This document shows positions 23,841 to 37,214 of a stretch of DNA of 64,000 bases, piece by piece (positions within the stretch are counted from its first letter, which is position 1; every line of letters begins with the position of its first letter). The DNA lies in contig NC_037590.1 of the NCBI RefSeq assembly GCF_003073045.1, forward strand, positions 27,616,449 to 27,680,448, read 5' to 3'. The notes under the pieces were generated by a model. It saw only the letters and a program-made list of their open reading frames with translations. It was not told the origin of the DNA and did no database searches. The position numbers were made by a program, and so were the translations under genes. This DNA is from Pomacea canaliculata. Its lineage: Eukaryota > Mollusca > Gastropoda > Architaenioglossa > Ampullariidae.

Positions 23841-26800
23841 TCACCACTCATTTGTGGAAGCCGTCAATGTCTTCCACAGTGAGTTTTGCCAGACACAGTA
23901 AGAACACAGTGTCTCTGTTCTGACTGTACAACAAAAAGGCAGTGAAGGATTAGGGGATGAAGCTGTTTTCATAGATGACAATTCTGCTAGAGATCTTTCC
24001 AACTACTAGAAGCATAATAAAGACTATTTTAAGGGTTGACAATCAACAGAATTTCAAATGTTGTGACCTTTTGGTGTTGTGTTACTATCTTCAAGAAGGA
24101 TTGAAAAATAAAACCAGAATAAGATGGCAAGAATGCCAGTAAAATTTATATGTGATAACGCTCTTCATTTAAAATTAGTATTAATCATATCTCTTGGATC
24201 AGTAGGTTTCTGAATAGCATGTAAATGTGCAGCAATTGTATGGAATATCCCTGAAGATGGGGAGAATTTGAAAGGAAGGGGGAATATCATTGGGAATGAG
24301 CTAACAAGGGCACAGTTTACTCTCTCTAAACCCTAAATGTGAATTAAATAAAAGCTTCAAAATAAAACTGGAAATTATGTGCAAACCTCACCTGTATATG
24401 GAATAAGAGCTTCTAAAGATGACTGGAAATTAGGCAAAGCTAGAATCTGATCTGAAGTAAGAGTCTTGAGAAGTATGTTGACAACCACCTGTGCACAATA
24501 ACAGTGTCGACTGTTTGTGTTCCACTGGGCTGCATAGCTCACAAGTGTCCCTGAAGTTTTTAAGAAAGATCATGGTACAAAATATTTAGGTCAGCAAGAT
24601 GTCAAGATACTACAAAACTAGTTATTAGCATATGACCACATGATTATTGCTTTCACAGATCAATTCAATTAGGTCACTTCCATGGAGGTGTGATAAAGCA
24701 ATGTGCTATTACACTGTTCAAGCTATTTGCATGTTCCATCATCCCTCACAAATATCTGCACAGAAAATGTAGTAAGACTTAGAAGGAAACACAGACAAAT
24801 TTACGAGATGTTACCCATTTGATCCACTTGTAGCTGTGCCAATACATTCTCTAGGTCCTCCAGCCCCGTTGGTGTCTCAAGAATATCTGCAATGAATAGA
24901 AATCTTGAATCTTGGAGTGGCTTCTCAGGCAAATAAACTACATTACACTGGCAAAATAAAGATCACATTGTCAGTTAATGTCACCTTACCTTTCATAATG
25001 GTCAGAACACGGAAAGGCTGCCCTAGAGAGATTGCTAGCCCTATGGCCTTCAGAAGTTTCTTTTCCTGAATGTAGTTGGACAGTTTCTGTTCCCTGTACA
25101 AGACAGTTGCACTGATAAGTACTTTCCTTATATTTAAAATTATGCCACATTAGTTTATATGGGGGTGCCATTAAAAAAAAAAGTTATGAAAATTTTAGGG
25201 TTAAAATTTAGCTATAAATAGTGTGACATTTAAAAAAAGTATCTCTTTGGCTGCTCAGCAATGAACTTTATAATAGGTACAAGCATCACCACTTTCTTGA
25301 CGCTTTCGGATTGAGCACCAGCGAAAACAGCTGACTTTGGCTCTATATGCCTCCCTGTTTTCATCATTACAGGTGATGCATTATTTTTTAAAATGTCCAA
25401 CTCACTGTAAATCTTTGAGCATACATATAAACATACCCAGTGTAACTTTATAATTCAAAACCTATATATGAAAACTAACTGAAGGGCTATTCTATACACT
25501 GAAATGGGAAATATGATTATACACCAGTCTTTTGAGAATAGTAAAGTTTTGTTTAAACTTTATGCGTCTTCCTTTTCATGTTCATTGAGATAAACATTAG
25601 AGTGTTAAACTCACTGCAGCACCAAGTTTTCTCGTTGCTCTTGTGCCTGCTGCATCTCTTCTTTGGTTGTGTCCTGTGTCAGGAAAAAAGTGCAGAAATA
25701 TCTTTAGAGGACTTCATAGCTTGTGACAAATATGTTACATCACCCACTGAGATTTCTGATAATATAGGTTGGAATATTTCTTCAATTACAAATCGCAGGA
25801 GTCAATAAAAATAAACTTTATAGCTTTCTACTTGATGCTGGTAGGTCATTGCAGATAAAAAGTGCATTTAGAGTGCTGGACCTCCATCTGATTCTGTTAA
25901 GAACCATAAGTGCTCTTTTCTCCTTTACATTTCTTGTTATCTTACTCATTTTCTGATTGTTTAACCTTAAACCTTTCACAGAAAGTCTCAACAGCAAACT
26001 GTCTCTAGATGTCAAGAGGATAAGAGCTGTAAGAATGTTATTTTGTTTTAGAAGTACCATAATGTCATGGTGAGAACATACAAGAAAGTGGCACTTGCCT
26101 TCCAGGTGAGCAGGGTAGAATCCCCACCACCAGTTATAATGATATCCTCATTTGGATGGACAGCCAAAGCCCATGCTTTGCTGTCATGAGCATCAAAAGA
26201 TTTTTCGCATACTTTTGTTTTTATAGTCCACAGCTTCAGAAGGCCCTCAGAATCACTGAAACAAAACTAGGTATTTTTTTTTAACGACCAAAGATGGAGG
26301 GGTTTTTCCCCTTTACAAAGGGGGCCTAAAACAGATTCAAGTCCCTTCAAAAGATAAACAATTTGTAATGTTTTTCTTCCTTTCAAAAAGACTGTTTACC
26401 TACTATCAAATAATACTTGCAACTCAACCCAACTGCCCTTATGCAGCCACCAATCCACTCATATATATGCACACATACATACCTTGAGATCAGCTGCCTG
26501 CCATTGCTGATAAATATAACTCTCAGTACTGAACTGTCATGACCTTCAAATGTCTGTACACAAAAGTTCAAAATAAATATTAGCAAAATGCTTCATCTAC
26601 ACTCTTTTTATTTTGCAATTCATATATCTCAAACATTAATTACATTACAATAGAGAACTATATTTAGCTTCTAAGCTTCCAAAGACAGTGTGTATGTGTG
26701 TGTGAGAGAGGGAAACTTTTTTTAACACACTGAGTCTAGCTACTGACTGTATATGTACACTGATTATGCAGCATCTGCTTACTGCTTGTTGACCAATAAC

Positions 26801-29800
26801 AGAATTACACAGTCAATACCTGATCTAACCAAACAGCTGGAGAAATAAGGCATGTTTCTGACAATTTAAAAGGCAAGTTGCATATGATTTTCAATGCAAG
26901 TAAAGACAAAATTGTAACATACCTGCAAACAGGAGAAATCGGTCAGATTCCATAGTTTGATTGTTCCATCAGCTGAAGACGTTGCAAAGCACTGCCATTT
27001 ACAACACAAAATCAAAACATTTTCAGTTAATGAAGCAGCAGAACATTAATCAACAGAGGAACTAAATATACTTTTATCTGACCACAGGTATGATTAACAC
27101 ACAGCAAAGAATCAACACAAACATTCAGCAAATTTCTGATATGTACTGTTAAAATTCTCTGGATTGAAACATCAGTTTTCACACAGTAAGCGTACCATTG
27201 TTAAAAGACATATAGCATAAAATAGAACAGCTTAATTTTAAGATGAAAAGTGCATTTCTCACACGATCCACAGGAGAAAACTGGACACACCAGACACCCC
27301 GTCTGTGGCCCCGAACAACACCCTTTAAACTGAGATCAGGAAGGCTCCAAAGCTAAAATAAATACAGAAGAAAAAAAATTCCTCAAGCCTTTCGGTATTT
27401 TAAGATGCACTGATGTTTTAAAAATATTGTTGCTTGAGCATATAAGGATAATAATTGTTTGGCTATGCTGAAATGTATACAAAATCATTGGTCAATAAGC
27501 CCATTTATCTGATTAAAGTGGTTTAATTTCCCTTATAAATTTGGGGATTTCTCAAGAAAATGGCTTGGATACCAGGAGAATGGTAAAATTGTGACTCAAA
27601 ATAGCATATAAGGTTTGACAAAATAAAGCTGTATCCAAGATTTTTAAAGAATTCTCCCAAACTAAAGAATGTCATTTAATGCATAAAACAGCTGAATGTC
27701 TTCTGACAACAATGCCAACCTTAGCTGTTTTATCCTGTGATGCCGATGCAATAAATTTATCATTAGGAGCAACTGTAACAAAATTGATGTCTTTTTCATG
27801 TGCACACTCTGTAGATATTGTGTGAAGAGTAGTTATGTGATCAGAGTCCAATTTTGCAACAGGTGGAAGTGACCACAGCTTCAAAGTTGAATCCTCACTG
27901 CCTGAGACTAGGAAATTTGATGATAACCTAAGATATAAAAGTTAAAAATAAAATTTGAAGCATGTGCATAAGTTGGTAAAACACACAAAAGACAACTTTA
28001 CTTTTTGCTTTCACCAGAAGCTTCACTCCTAACTCAAAATGCTTCTTTTTACATATCACAGCCCATGTACACTTACTAATCTAGATAATACCATAATGTT
28101 TAGAAAATAAAGAGGCTACAGAAATCATATTCTTCTCTCTCTGTGTGTTCACTAATACTTACTTAGAAAATGCAACTGAATGCACAGCCTGTGTATGTCC
28201 TTGTCCCACAGCAATGCAGGTAATGTTGCCTGCATCTGGATGAAATCTCCAGACTCGCACAGAATTGTCCTGTTCACAGATACCAGAAAAATTTCACTAA
28301 ATGAGACTACATTTAAAACAACTAGTGGGTAATTAAGAATCTTTTTAGAATATGCTACACACCTTCCTTTATTCAAATATTGCGTAGTAAATTTATGACA
28401 AACACAAAGCTTAAACCCCCCTCCCCAGCAAATCAAACCACAAAAAACAACAAAATCTAACCTTGGAAGCTGTCGCAAAGAGGTTATTTTTAGGCTGTGA
28501 GCTGACAGCTAAAACAGTATCTAAGTGACCTCCCAAAATCTGACAAGCCATGTTGCTGAGACAGAAGACCTTGATTTTGCTGCTGTTGCTAAGGACTATA
28601 ATGTGTGAAGAATTTTCACCCAAAGAAAGCAACATCAAGGACTTCCTCCAGATGCCCTGAATACTGTAATTAAGAAAGTGTTTTAGACACAAACGTTCAT
28701 GACGAACACGAAACAACAACAAAAAATTTTAAATAAAAAAAAAAGAAAGTAAAATTTTAAATATGAACACAGGTGAGCAGCCCAGATTTAATAGCTGCTG
28801 AAGTGGTTGGATAGATCTGTCTTGATAAGTTAAGAAACACAAAATTTAATCTGATAAACATTTTTTAGAGAAAGGAGAGAGGGGAATGAATGTTATACCT
28901 GTTTATAATATGAAAAATCTGCATTTAAGAACAGGATGTTATGGTCATACATGGCGATAACCACTTTGCCTAGGACTTCACTGTACAGTGCTTGTGTGAT
29001 AATGGTCTTCCCTTCCTCTGTCTTCTCCTCACAGAGGGATCTGTTGGTGTGTAAACATGCACCTGTGTTCTTGTTCCAAATCTTAAGTGTACCTAAAGGG
29101 GGAAAAAAAAAAGAAAGTAAAACACTGCATCCATCACCCTCCCAATGTAACTAGGTATCAGTCATACTGCAACCACATATAGGTCTTGCATCAAGTTTAT
29201 AAGATAAGATAAGATAATACTTTATTAATCCCTAGAGGGCAATTTAGTAATTGCCATTTGGTTAAGTATTTACCAAAAAAAAAAAAACCCACAAAAAAAA
29301 GAAAAAAAAAAGGCCCGTTCATGCAGCTCAAAAAGAGTTAATACTTTATATTATAATGATGGTGTGGACAGATACCCACTTGCATACACTGTCATTATGT
29401 ATATATGTATGTCATCATGCCACCAGTATCTGAAAGCATGTGAAACCTGTGGAGTCATGCATATGTAACATACCGCCAGTGCCTGCTGTCACAAAATGAT
29501 CTTGAGGGTCAGCTCCTTGAAGCATAGGTAACTGAGCAATGGCCATAACGGACTCAACACTCTGAATTAAAAAAAAGTACAAAAAGAAAAATAAACACCT
29601 ATAACATCAACCCAAGTTAAATGTGAAATCAAGGTGAAAGTTGCTTGCAAGGTAACAGAACATACAGCTACTATTAGTTTCTTAAAAAATGCATAGTACA
29701 TTATTATGATAGTATTGACCATATTTGTGTTTGTATTGTCAGCAAAGGTCAACAGTAATTCAAGCATTAATGAAGCAGTGCCCAAATAGCAAGTCATTAT

Positions 29801-32800
29801 GTACTAAAAGACTGCTCAGTCAGTGAGCAGATGTTTTCGATATCGTGGGAAATGAGGTCTAGACCACTTTCTACAACCCTGGTGAGAACAGCAATGTTCA
29901 AAGGCCTGTATCTTGCTCAGTTTTGAGAATTGCTAACTTGTAATGAACCGAATCTACTTATATAAAATAATTTAGCACTCAGGTCAGCCTTTTAAACTGA
30001 GACATTAATATGAACAACAGTATACTTTTTTTATTTATAGTATATCAGCTTGCCATTAGATTTGAAAAGTAATTTTGAAATAAAGTACCTCAAAAACAGG
30101 TAATATTTTGACAACGCATAGCTTGATCATGTCCCAGATGCAAACAACCGAGTCTCTACTGCAGCTGCAAGTCAAAGGAATGGCACATGAAAACCATTAC
30201 TACATGCATCTCTGATGATGTTTTTAATTTGAAAACACATTTGTACAATGCTTACAGCCATACTTGTTGCAACTAACACATATATTTTAAATGAACATGA
30301 TAAAGAAATTTCACAGTCCTGTGTTTGGGAAATTATGTCTTGCTTCTTGAATCATACCAGTTTAGTTTTTAATACTTTTATGCACAACTATATGCCTACT
30401 GGATCCAATGAATCAAAAGAGTAATGCATCTAGAATTGCACTCAAATGTGTGCCCTTTCCCAAAACTGCTTGTTATGTATAGAGAATTGTGATATCTTAA
30501 ACAAGATGCAAAATTAGCTGTTGTGTTTTTATCATCAATAGTGTGGTACTCAAAACAGGTTGTCTTTAAATAAATAAATTAACAATTGGAATTCTATAGA
30601 TTATTAACATTGTAAAAAGTCTTTTTTCTGGATTAAAAAAAAAAGAATGTTCATCCTGTTGTCATACAAACAATCTCTGCAGCTTACCTGTACATTACGT
30701 CACCATCCTTGGTAAAACACAGTCCTGTGACAAGACTGTGGTGGTCTCTGTTGACTACCATGCATGTGCTTGTCTTAAGGTTCCAGACTCGGACTGTGTA
30801 ATCATCACCAGCTGATATCAGCTGCAGTTTGGAGATGTCTGGATGAAACTGAACTAATCTGCAGTATTACAAAACAGTGGTAATTCATAGAATCTGGTGT
30901 TATGTTTAAAATTCAGAGTGAAGCTTAGCACTCTATTCATTTTGTGCATGATTCACTCTCATAACTTCTATCTTCCATAGTGTACAGCCCAGAAAACTAG
31001 ATTCACACAAACACTACCTGTCCAACAGATAATCATTTCAAAGTCTGCCGTTAATCCTTTGTCAGCTTGAGTATTGTTTTACTTTTCTCAAAACATCAGA
31101 TGTCTTTTCTTGTAAAACTGACCAACCCTTGTGACACTGAAGGTAGCAGAACTGCATGTATATAAAGATTATAAAAGACTAAATTCCATATAAACAGTAT
31201 GTCAAATTCTAGAAATCTCAATAGAAGACACAACCTCATGTCAAAAATATTTAATATTGTGCAAACATGTATTTTGTTATTTCCATTCTTATGGTGGGCA
31301 GATAATCTCCTTTCAAAAAAAATAAACTTTTCATTTAAACTTGATCATCTTCCTACCTGACGACACCTGTATGTCCTCGGAGATTGTGTGTGCAATACTG
31401 ATGTAAGACATCCCATAATTTAATCAGCATGTCACTTCCTCCTGTTGCAACCAAGGTTGATGTAGGGTCAAAAGTCATGGACATGACAGGTGTTGTATGG
31501 ATTGCCTGCATGGAAGATTACGAGGACGCAATAAAACCCCAAGAAAAGCAACAGCAATGCTAAAGAAAAAACTGCATATTTCTCAATGCTTTCTCAGTAT
31601 GGAAATAAAAATGGTTGAAAATTGCCAGAGTTCACACACAATGATCAAGTGCCTATTATAGCACAGACACATTCAAAACAGCTGTCAGCCTTTTCATTCA
31701 ATCATTTTGTAACACTTGAAAAAAATTTACCTGGGTGTATGTGGGATATGCATCAGAAAAGCATGTCATGTGGTAAGTGATCCAGCACAATGAGACTGTA
31801 AGTTTTTTGGTCATGTGAAAATTTAAGTGGGACAAGAAATTAGTCTAGGACTCAACTGACAATGCTTGCAGCTAGAAAACCCTTGAGTAAATAACAAAGC
31901 CTTGAGTCAAGCTGTCAGAGAGCATTATGTAAGACAACTGGCCTGCTGTGCGAGTAGATTTACATGAACCAGCCCAATTTCAGCATGTGTGTGTTTTGTA
32001 TGTATATATTTGAAAATTCCTTTCATCCACCACTAAAGTGTAAAAGTTAAGAAATTTCAAAATGTTGAGATAAACAGTTCGCATTTTATAAATATCGAAA
32101 CTTTAGTTGGGGTTTGCATGGACCCCAGTGCTTGTTAGAGGGTTAAAAATATAGAATGATAACTTACTCTCCAGGACCTAACCAGTATTTCATCTTTCCA
32201 ACGCCATTGCCGCAGCAACAAGTTTTGTGTAGTGATCACCAGAAACTGCAAAATTATAAATAACACCCAATAAGAGTTTCCCACCCACAAAAAAATGCAA
32301 GAGGTTTTAGATTTCCAGTGCATTTGCTACTATTTTTTTACCTGTATCCGTGGTGCCATTTTCTGTACATATAAAAGTATATGATTTCTGTGTGATGAGA
32401 AGTAATGGCAAAATATCCCATTTCATGTCCAGTTTATTATACAATCTTTAAAACTTCTGGTCTAAACTCCTGTATGTTTTAGAACCCCAATGCTAAATCA
32501 TTTACATTTTCAGACTCCTAGGCAAATTTATCATTATTTAATTTGGAGCACATGTTTCTACATAATGGGAAGCATTGCATACAATTACTACTACACTTTG
32601 ACATTAAACCCCATTTTAACTTATGTTCAAATAACTGACATGTGAATAAAATGCTACACCACGAAATGGAACTTACTTACAACCATTTCTTAAACAGCAG
32701 TTTTGATAATATGGCTTTTTCAGTTAAGTCAACCTACCTCATCATCAGGGCTCAGACAAAAAGATGTGATATCTTCAGCTTCCTAAGAAAGAACAAAATT

Positions 32801-35089
32801 GTGTAATGTGATTGATTATGATGAAGAAACATTCTTATGCAGCTCCCTAAAAAATGCTTCACAGATACAAGTGTCTGTGACAGAAAGGGAGTGTGGAAAA
32901 AAAAAACGAGCAAAGAAGAGAGGTTGTGTCTATGAATAGGCCTGAATATTCTTTCTCTTGGTTTGTCTCTTCCATCAAGTCATATTTTGAGTGCAGTGTC
33001 ACTTGGCAAATAAAAAAATTATAATTTTTATTTAGTTTACCACTGAAGGACAAGAGGAGCTTGAATCATGTTTTCTTCAAAGTTATTGGAACAGCCCAAA
33101 GTGACCTTCAGACTCTGTTCAAATTATTCAATGTAGATGAAAAGTGACGGAATAGCTCCTTAATGGAGGTAATTCACAGTAAAACAATCCCTGAAAAAGC
33201 CAAGTTTTCCCCCTTAAATATTCATTTCTGCAGTGTGTGTTTTGAGATAACATCCAATGCAAAACACACTGGAGCTATGAATATGCTTGTTGCTGCATAA
33301 GAGAATCATATAGAAAAAGTTAACAGCCAGATTCTTCCGAAAGTGTCTGCAATGACAGACATGTCCTGTTGAGTTTCATTAACCTTCACAAGGCTATCAA
33401 TTATGTATACCTGCATGCAGGACCAACAGATTGAGGCAGTCTTTTGTTGTTCAGTTATCTGACTTCTGAATGCTACCATGTGTGAATGAATGTAGATCAT
33501 ATGTAAACCTGAACCATGATTGTAGGAGAATGTATGGAAGAGCAGATATGGATGCGTTGATATTATTGTTGGTCTTCTATTTAGAGCTGCACCTTACTGC
33601 TCTTTGGAATAAAGTCTTATCTAATACAGGTGATAATTTTTTTTAATCAAAAAGACTTACCTGACCAAATGAACTTCGAATCTTTCCTGTATTAAGTTCC
33701 ACAGCTTTGACATTCTGACCACAGCAGCAGAACATGAAATTGCCATCTTTGCTGAACTGCATTTTAAAAAAAGTATATTGAAATAACACACAGCAGTGAT
33801 TACCCTATCTTAACTCACAAAAGAATGATAAAGCCATTAAAGGATTAAAAAGCCCAGCTGAACAGGTCACTGGACAACATTACCACAAGCCAAATGAACC
33901 ATGACCTAAAGATGTCTCATTCACTGCAAAGATTAAATCAATTACTAACAGTTGACTCAACCACTGATGACACAAGCAGCTATTCACATCAAACATTGTC
34001 AACAAAGCCATGTATTGTTTAAGCAGTGTAGAAGAAACTTTCTGCCTTTTGTACATATTTGTCAAGTGCCTACATTCAGCTTAGATATAATTTTACCAAA
34101 TTAAAAAAACAAAACAAAACTGATGCTGGAGGCATGACTAAACCAACAGTAAAATGTACAGATGCTAATTTCCTCAATTGTTCAAACTGATAATCACTAT
34201 TTCATTACATTTTACAAAGAATGTATCTATCTTTATTTGTTCTTTGGCATTTCACTGAAATGCGAATGTTAGGTTAACATAAAACTGGTGCCATTGCTAG
34301 GGTACTCATTTAGTTTGAAGAACATTTTGTTATAATAGTAAATGAACTTCACTGTTGTCAGGTATAAACCCTACATGAAAGAACCTTGATGTTTTATAAT
34401 TCCAAAAATAGTGTATTTGATCTTGCCAGTGGTCAAATTATCCTGGTTGATTTTTTTTTTTGCTGTAGTTGTCTGCAGCCCCCTCATTCTTTAACTGTGA
34501 TGTCAACTGTACAAAAAGAGCTTATTAGGCGAATGATAATATCATGGATATACATGCATGGATTATAAAAATCTATTCATACCTGAATTATTCCTCCAGT
34601 GTAAAATGCATCGTATTTATCAGCAATGGTCAAGCTGCAAGAGACAAAAAACAAAACTCTTGTAGCCTACGTCTTTAACACTATATATAACAATATGTAT
34701 GTATATATTTAAAAGCACTATATATATATATTTAAAAAAACCAAGAACTGTTTTTAAACGTATAGCTCTATAAATTAAGCAAATTATATTAACGTGGTAA
34801 AACCGACAAAATTGAATAGTTTTAATTAGATCCACATGCATCACAAATGAATTCATTTTCTGATGAACTTCTGCATTTATTATTCCATATTTCCAGTATT
34901 CTCTGATCTCTGATTTGCAAGAACGTCTGATTCCTTAGCCTTTCACTACAGAAGTGACGAGAAAATATTAATACGTGGTGAGGTGCTACAAATGTAATAA
35001 TAAAGGATATGGTATAGCATAATATTATCTAAGGATCTAAAAGCTAACATCAATGTACACTGTACTTACTTTGTTTTAGTAGAGCCCAT
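23841..35089 (-). CDS. TBL3: Transducin beta-like protein 3 (UTP13), WD40 protein of the SSU processome
   Basis: TBL3/Utp13 is a nucleolar WD40 protein of the UTP-B complex, which assembles on pre-rRNA for 18S maturation. Exons 5' to 3': 35089-35070 (ATG), 34634-34583, 33756-33661, 32782-32738, 32245-32168, 31505-31357, 30858-30688, 30158-30089, 29561-29474, 29092-28899, 28663-28462, 28269-28163, 27927-27720, 27352-27263, 26991-26923, 26553-26483, 26255-26099, 25673-25615, 25093-24990, 24886-24815, 24550-24392. They give about 753 residues in register with the vertebrate protein. Signatures are DAFYTGG, RDSVVCIWDM, KDINFVTVAPNDKFIA, SADGTIKLWNL, TFEGHDSSVLRV and the C-terminal Utp13 domain motifs LLKAIGLAISL and WNTNSRHC. 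The final exon 23923-23841 (YCVWQNSLW, TGA) fits the phase but matches weakly. Oddities: a one-base frame break in exon 28663-28462 near 28625, and a GC donor after exon 26255-26099. Confidence 0.94.
29198..29256 (-). repeat. Tail of a dispersed retroelement (ATAAAGTATTATCTTATC-type)
   Basis: In an intron of TBL3, read on the minus strand, the sequence TTGCCCTCTAGGGATTAATA is followed by an AAGTATTATC stretch and a TCTTA-type short repeat. This resembles the 3' tail left by many animal LINE/SINE copies (C/T-rich stretch, AATAAAGTAT, short tandem repeat). It is followed by A-rich tracts to about 29313. The body of the element is not recognisable. Confidence 0.45.
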
Positions 35090-35580
35090 TACAATATCTC
35101 AGGGTTTGAAATGTACCAATATGAAAACCACGGACGTATATTTAGGATATTTGTGATGAAAACAACACTAAACTAAGCCATGTGTTTCCGCCGTGGAACT
35201 CTCCTAAGAAAAAGAGTAGAAAGCACCCACCTCGATTGACCAATGAAACGAGGCAACGTTTGCCCCCTCCCGCCCTCCGCCCACTCCCGTATCGCGGTGG
35301 CTCACAGTTGCATATCTTTCCTGGACTTCCTGATCAGAATCCTAGACGCCGTTTCGACGATTGTTTAAGCAGGTTTTTGTCTTTACTTCCTGTAATTTGC
35401 TGTATATTCATTTCATAATTGTCTCAGTACTTAATTGTTCGAAAGTGCAGACGAGTTTTATTTGTGTAAGTTTGCATTTGAAGATAGGTTTGCGTTTTTG
35501 TTATCTGTCCTGCCTACGCTGCCATTCCTTCGGAATCGGGACACTGCTCATTGTCACCAGTCACTAAAAAACAAGCAGAA
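35090..35580. promoter_or_regulatory. GC-rich promoter region between TBL3 and the annexin gene
   Basis: Immediately upstream of the TBL3 ATG the composition rises sharply in G and C. The segment 35220-35300 contains a CCAAT motif (ATTGACCAATGAAAC) and GC-box-like runs (CCCGCCC, CCGCCC), with several CpGs. The annexin gene is transcribed the other way, and its ATG at 38337 lies directly behind a splice acceptor, so its untranslated first exon must be upstream and could start here. That would make this a shared divergent promoter; the annexin start site is inferred. A 78-codon open frame in this stretch is not credible as a gene. Confidence 0.45.
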
Positions 35581-37214
35581 CTAGTTTAATCCAGTGCATC
35601 ACATATCATTACTGATAAAGATTTTTGAGGAGAAAAACGTATGATTAGTATGCATATTAAAATGCATCAAATGTAAAAACCATGCCTTTATACAGATGTT
35701 GTATATATTTAGAAAAAATGTTGAGAGGTTCTTTTTGTGAACTGTTTGAGATTATCAATGTCCACGAGAGGTTTCGCAGGACACCAGGGTGTGTCCAGTC
35801 ACATTGACTGTTTTACACAAAGTGAAGGATACTTTGATCAAAATATGTGGTTTATGACTATACTCTAGAATCTTAGATTAAAGGTTAATCATAAGGACTG
35901 ATCAAAAGAAGACGAAAGCTTATGACCTAAGGCCAATCGAAATACACCATTTGGTGAGAATACATTTGACCTACCTTGACAACTAGTGTCCGACTTTTTC
36001 AGTGGGTCTGGTACTGCGAATGCCATAGAGTGATAAACATTATTGCTGCTTGGAAAAGGTTCTTATGAATAGTTGCATTGGTGGATTTTTAAAAAAAATA
36101 AACACAACTTTAATACTTTAATTCATGATGAGGAATGGGAGAACAGCTTATCAAAAATAATTGTGTGGACAATATATACAGAACCAAAATATGCTTTTCC
36201 TCTAAGCAGCTTAGTGTCACAATACAACTTTATTAATCCTTTTTTTGAAAATTAGTTTTTTGCCATGGGTTTACTTTATAACAAAATACTAGTTCACAAA
36301 ATCAAAGCAGATAACTCAGTTCTGTTCAGAAGCCCCTTGAGTATAAACTTCTGCTCAAAGCTCTTGGCTTCATTGACATCATGGTTTAGAATTTAGGTAA
36401 TTTAATGTGTACTTATCTTCTACAAAATAAAAAGAAAATCAACTTTCTTTAAACTAATGACAGTTTCTGTTAACTTGTTGGGATATTGTGTATAATTTCA
36501 TGTTTACTCAGAATTGTCTTTAAAATGTCACATCATGTCATCAAAGTCATCAATAGAGAATTCTGTAATTCTAATATATATATATCCTTCTCATACAATA
36601 AGGAGAACCATTTTTTGGATACATGTCAAATAAACATCATCTAAACTTAAGACACATCTTGTCAGAACGACTTCACTGTGACCCTGTCCTGACCCTGAGC
36701 ATGCATGGTGTGTGTCTGTATATACTTTGTTTATGAGTACCGTCTGTAGTAGGAGTGAGCGTGTCTTTTATATATGAATGTGGGTGCATGGTTGTTTATG
36801 ATGTAGGTTATATATGATTTATGTAAAGCGCTCTGAGCAAAAAGTTTTGGAAAAGTACTATAAAAATCCTCATTATTATTATTATCTACCCTTATATTTA
36901 AACCATTTGGGAGAAATTTTCAAATTTTTTTGTTGGTGCCAAATCAATGACAGCCTTAAACTATTCAATAAATCTTTAACAGCAGTAGAATAATTTGAAT
37001 GGATTCCATTTTTCACATAGAGTTTGTATGTAAACTAGTAAACAATATTACAAAATTTATGCACATTAAAAAGATTAATCAATTTATGCTGAAAAACTTA
37101 GCATCCTAGGTTTTGCAATAAAATCTTGTATAAATTTACCAAATGTGCCAAGTATCACTGAACTGGGTGTGTTTGTTCTTAGTCTAAAAGTCTACTTAAA
37201 ATAGTTTAGTTTAT
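35581..37214. other. Intergenic or annexin 5' intron DNA, containing a SINE-like repeat at its end
   Basis: No exon was recognised. The sequence is AT-rich. The stretch from about 36660 to 36897 is described separately as a repeat. If the annexin first exon is near 35.3 kb, this whole region is its first intron. Confidence 0.4.
36660..36897 (+). repeat. SINE-like or LINE-tail repeat ending in (ATT)n
   Basis: A segment of roughly 240 bases ends with GTAAAGCGCTCTGAGCA, then a second half resembling AAGTACTATAAAAATC and an ATT trinucleotide tail (CATTATTATTATTATC). The pattern 'TGTAAAGCGCtctGAGCa...GcgCTATAAAt..(ATT)n' recurs at the 3' end of short interspersed elements in many invertebrates. 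The 5' boundary is uncertain. Confidence 0.55.

Noticed and set aside
28411..28722. Reading exon 28663-28462 of TBL3 as a single unbroken 103-codon frame
   Set aside because: That frame loses the conserved GHLEEVLDVAFFG block at its start and does not fit the incoming phase; a frame break is the better explanation.
35182..35418. 78-codon plus-strand open frame rich in Pro and Arg
   Set aside because: It lies in the GC-rich promoter region, lacks a true ATG at its start and shows no domain.
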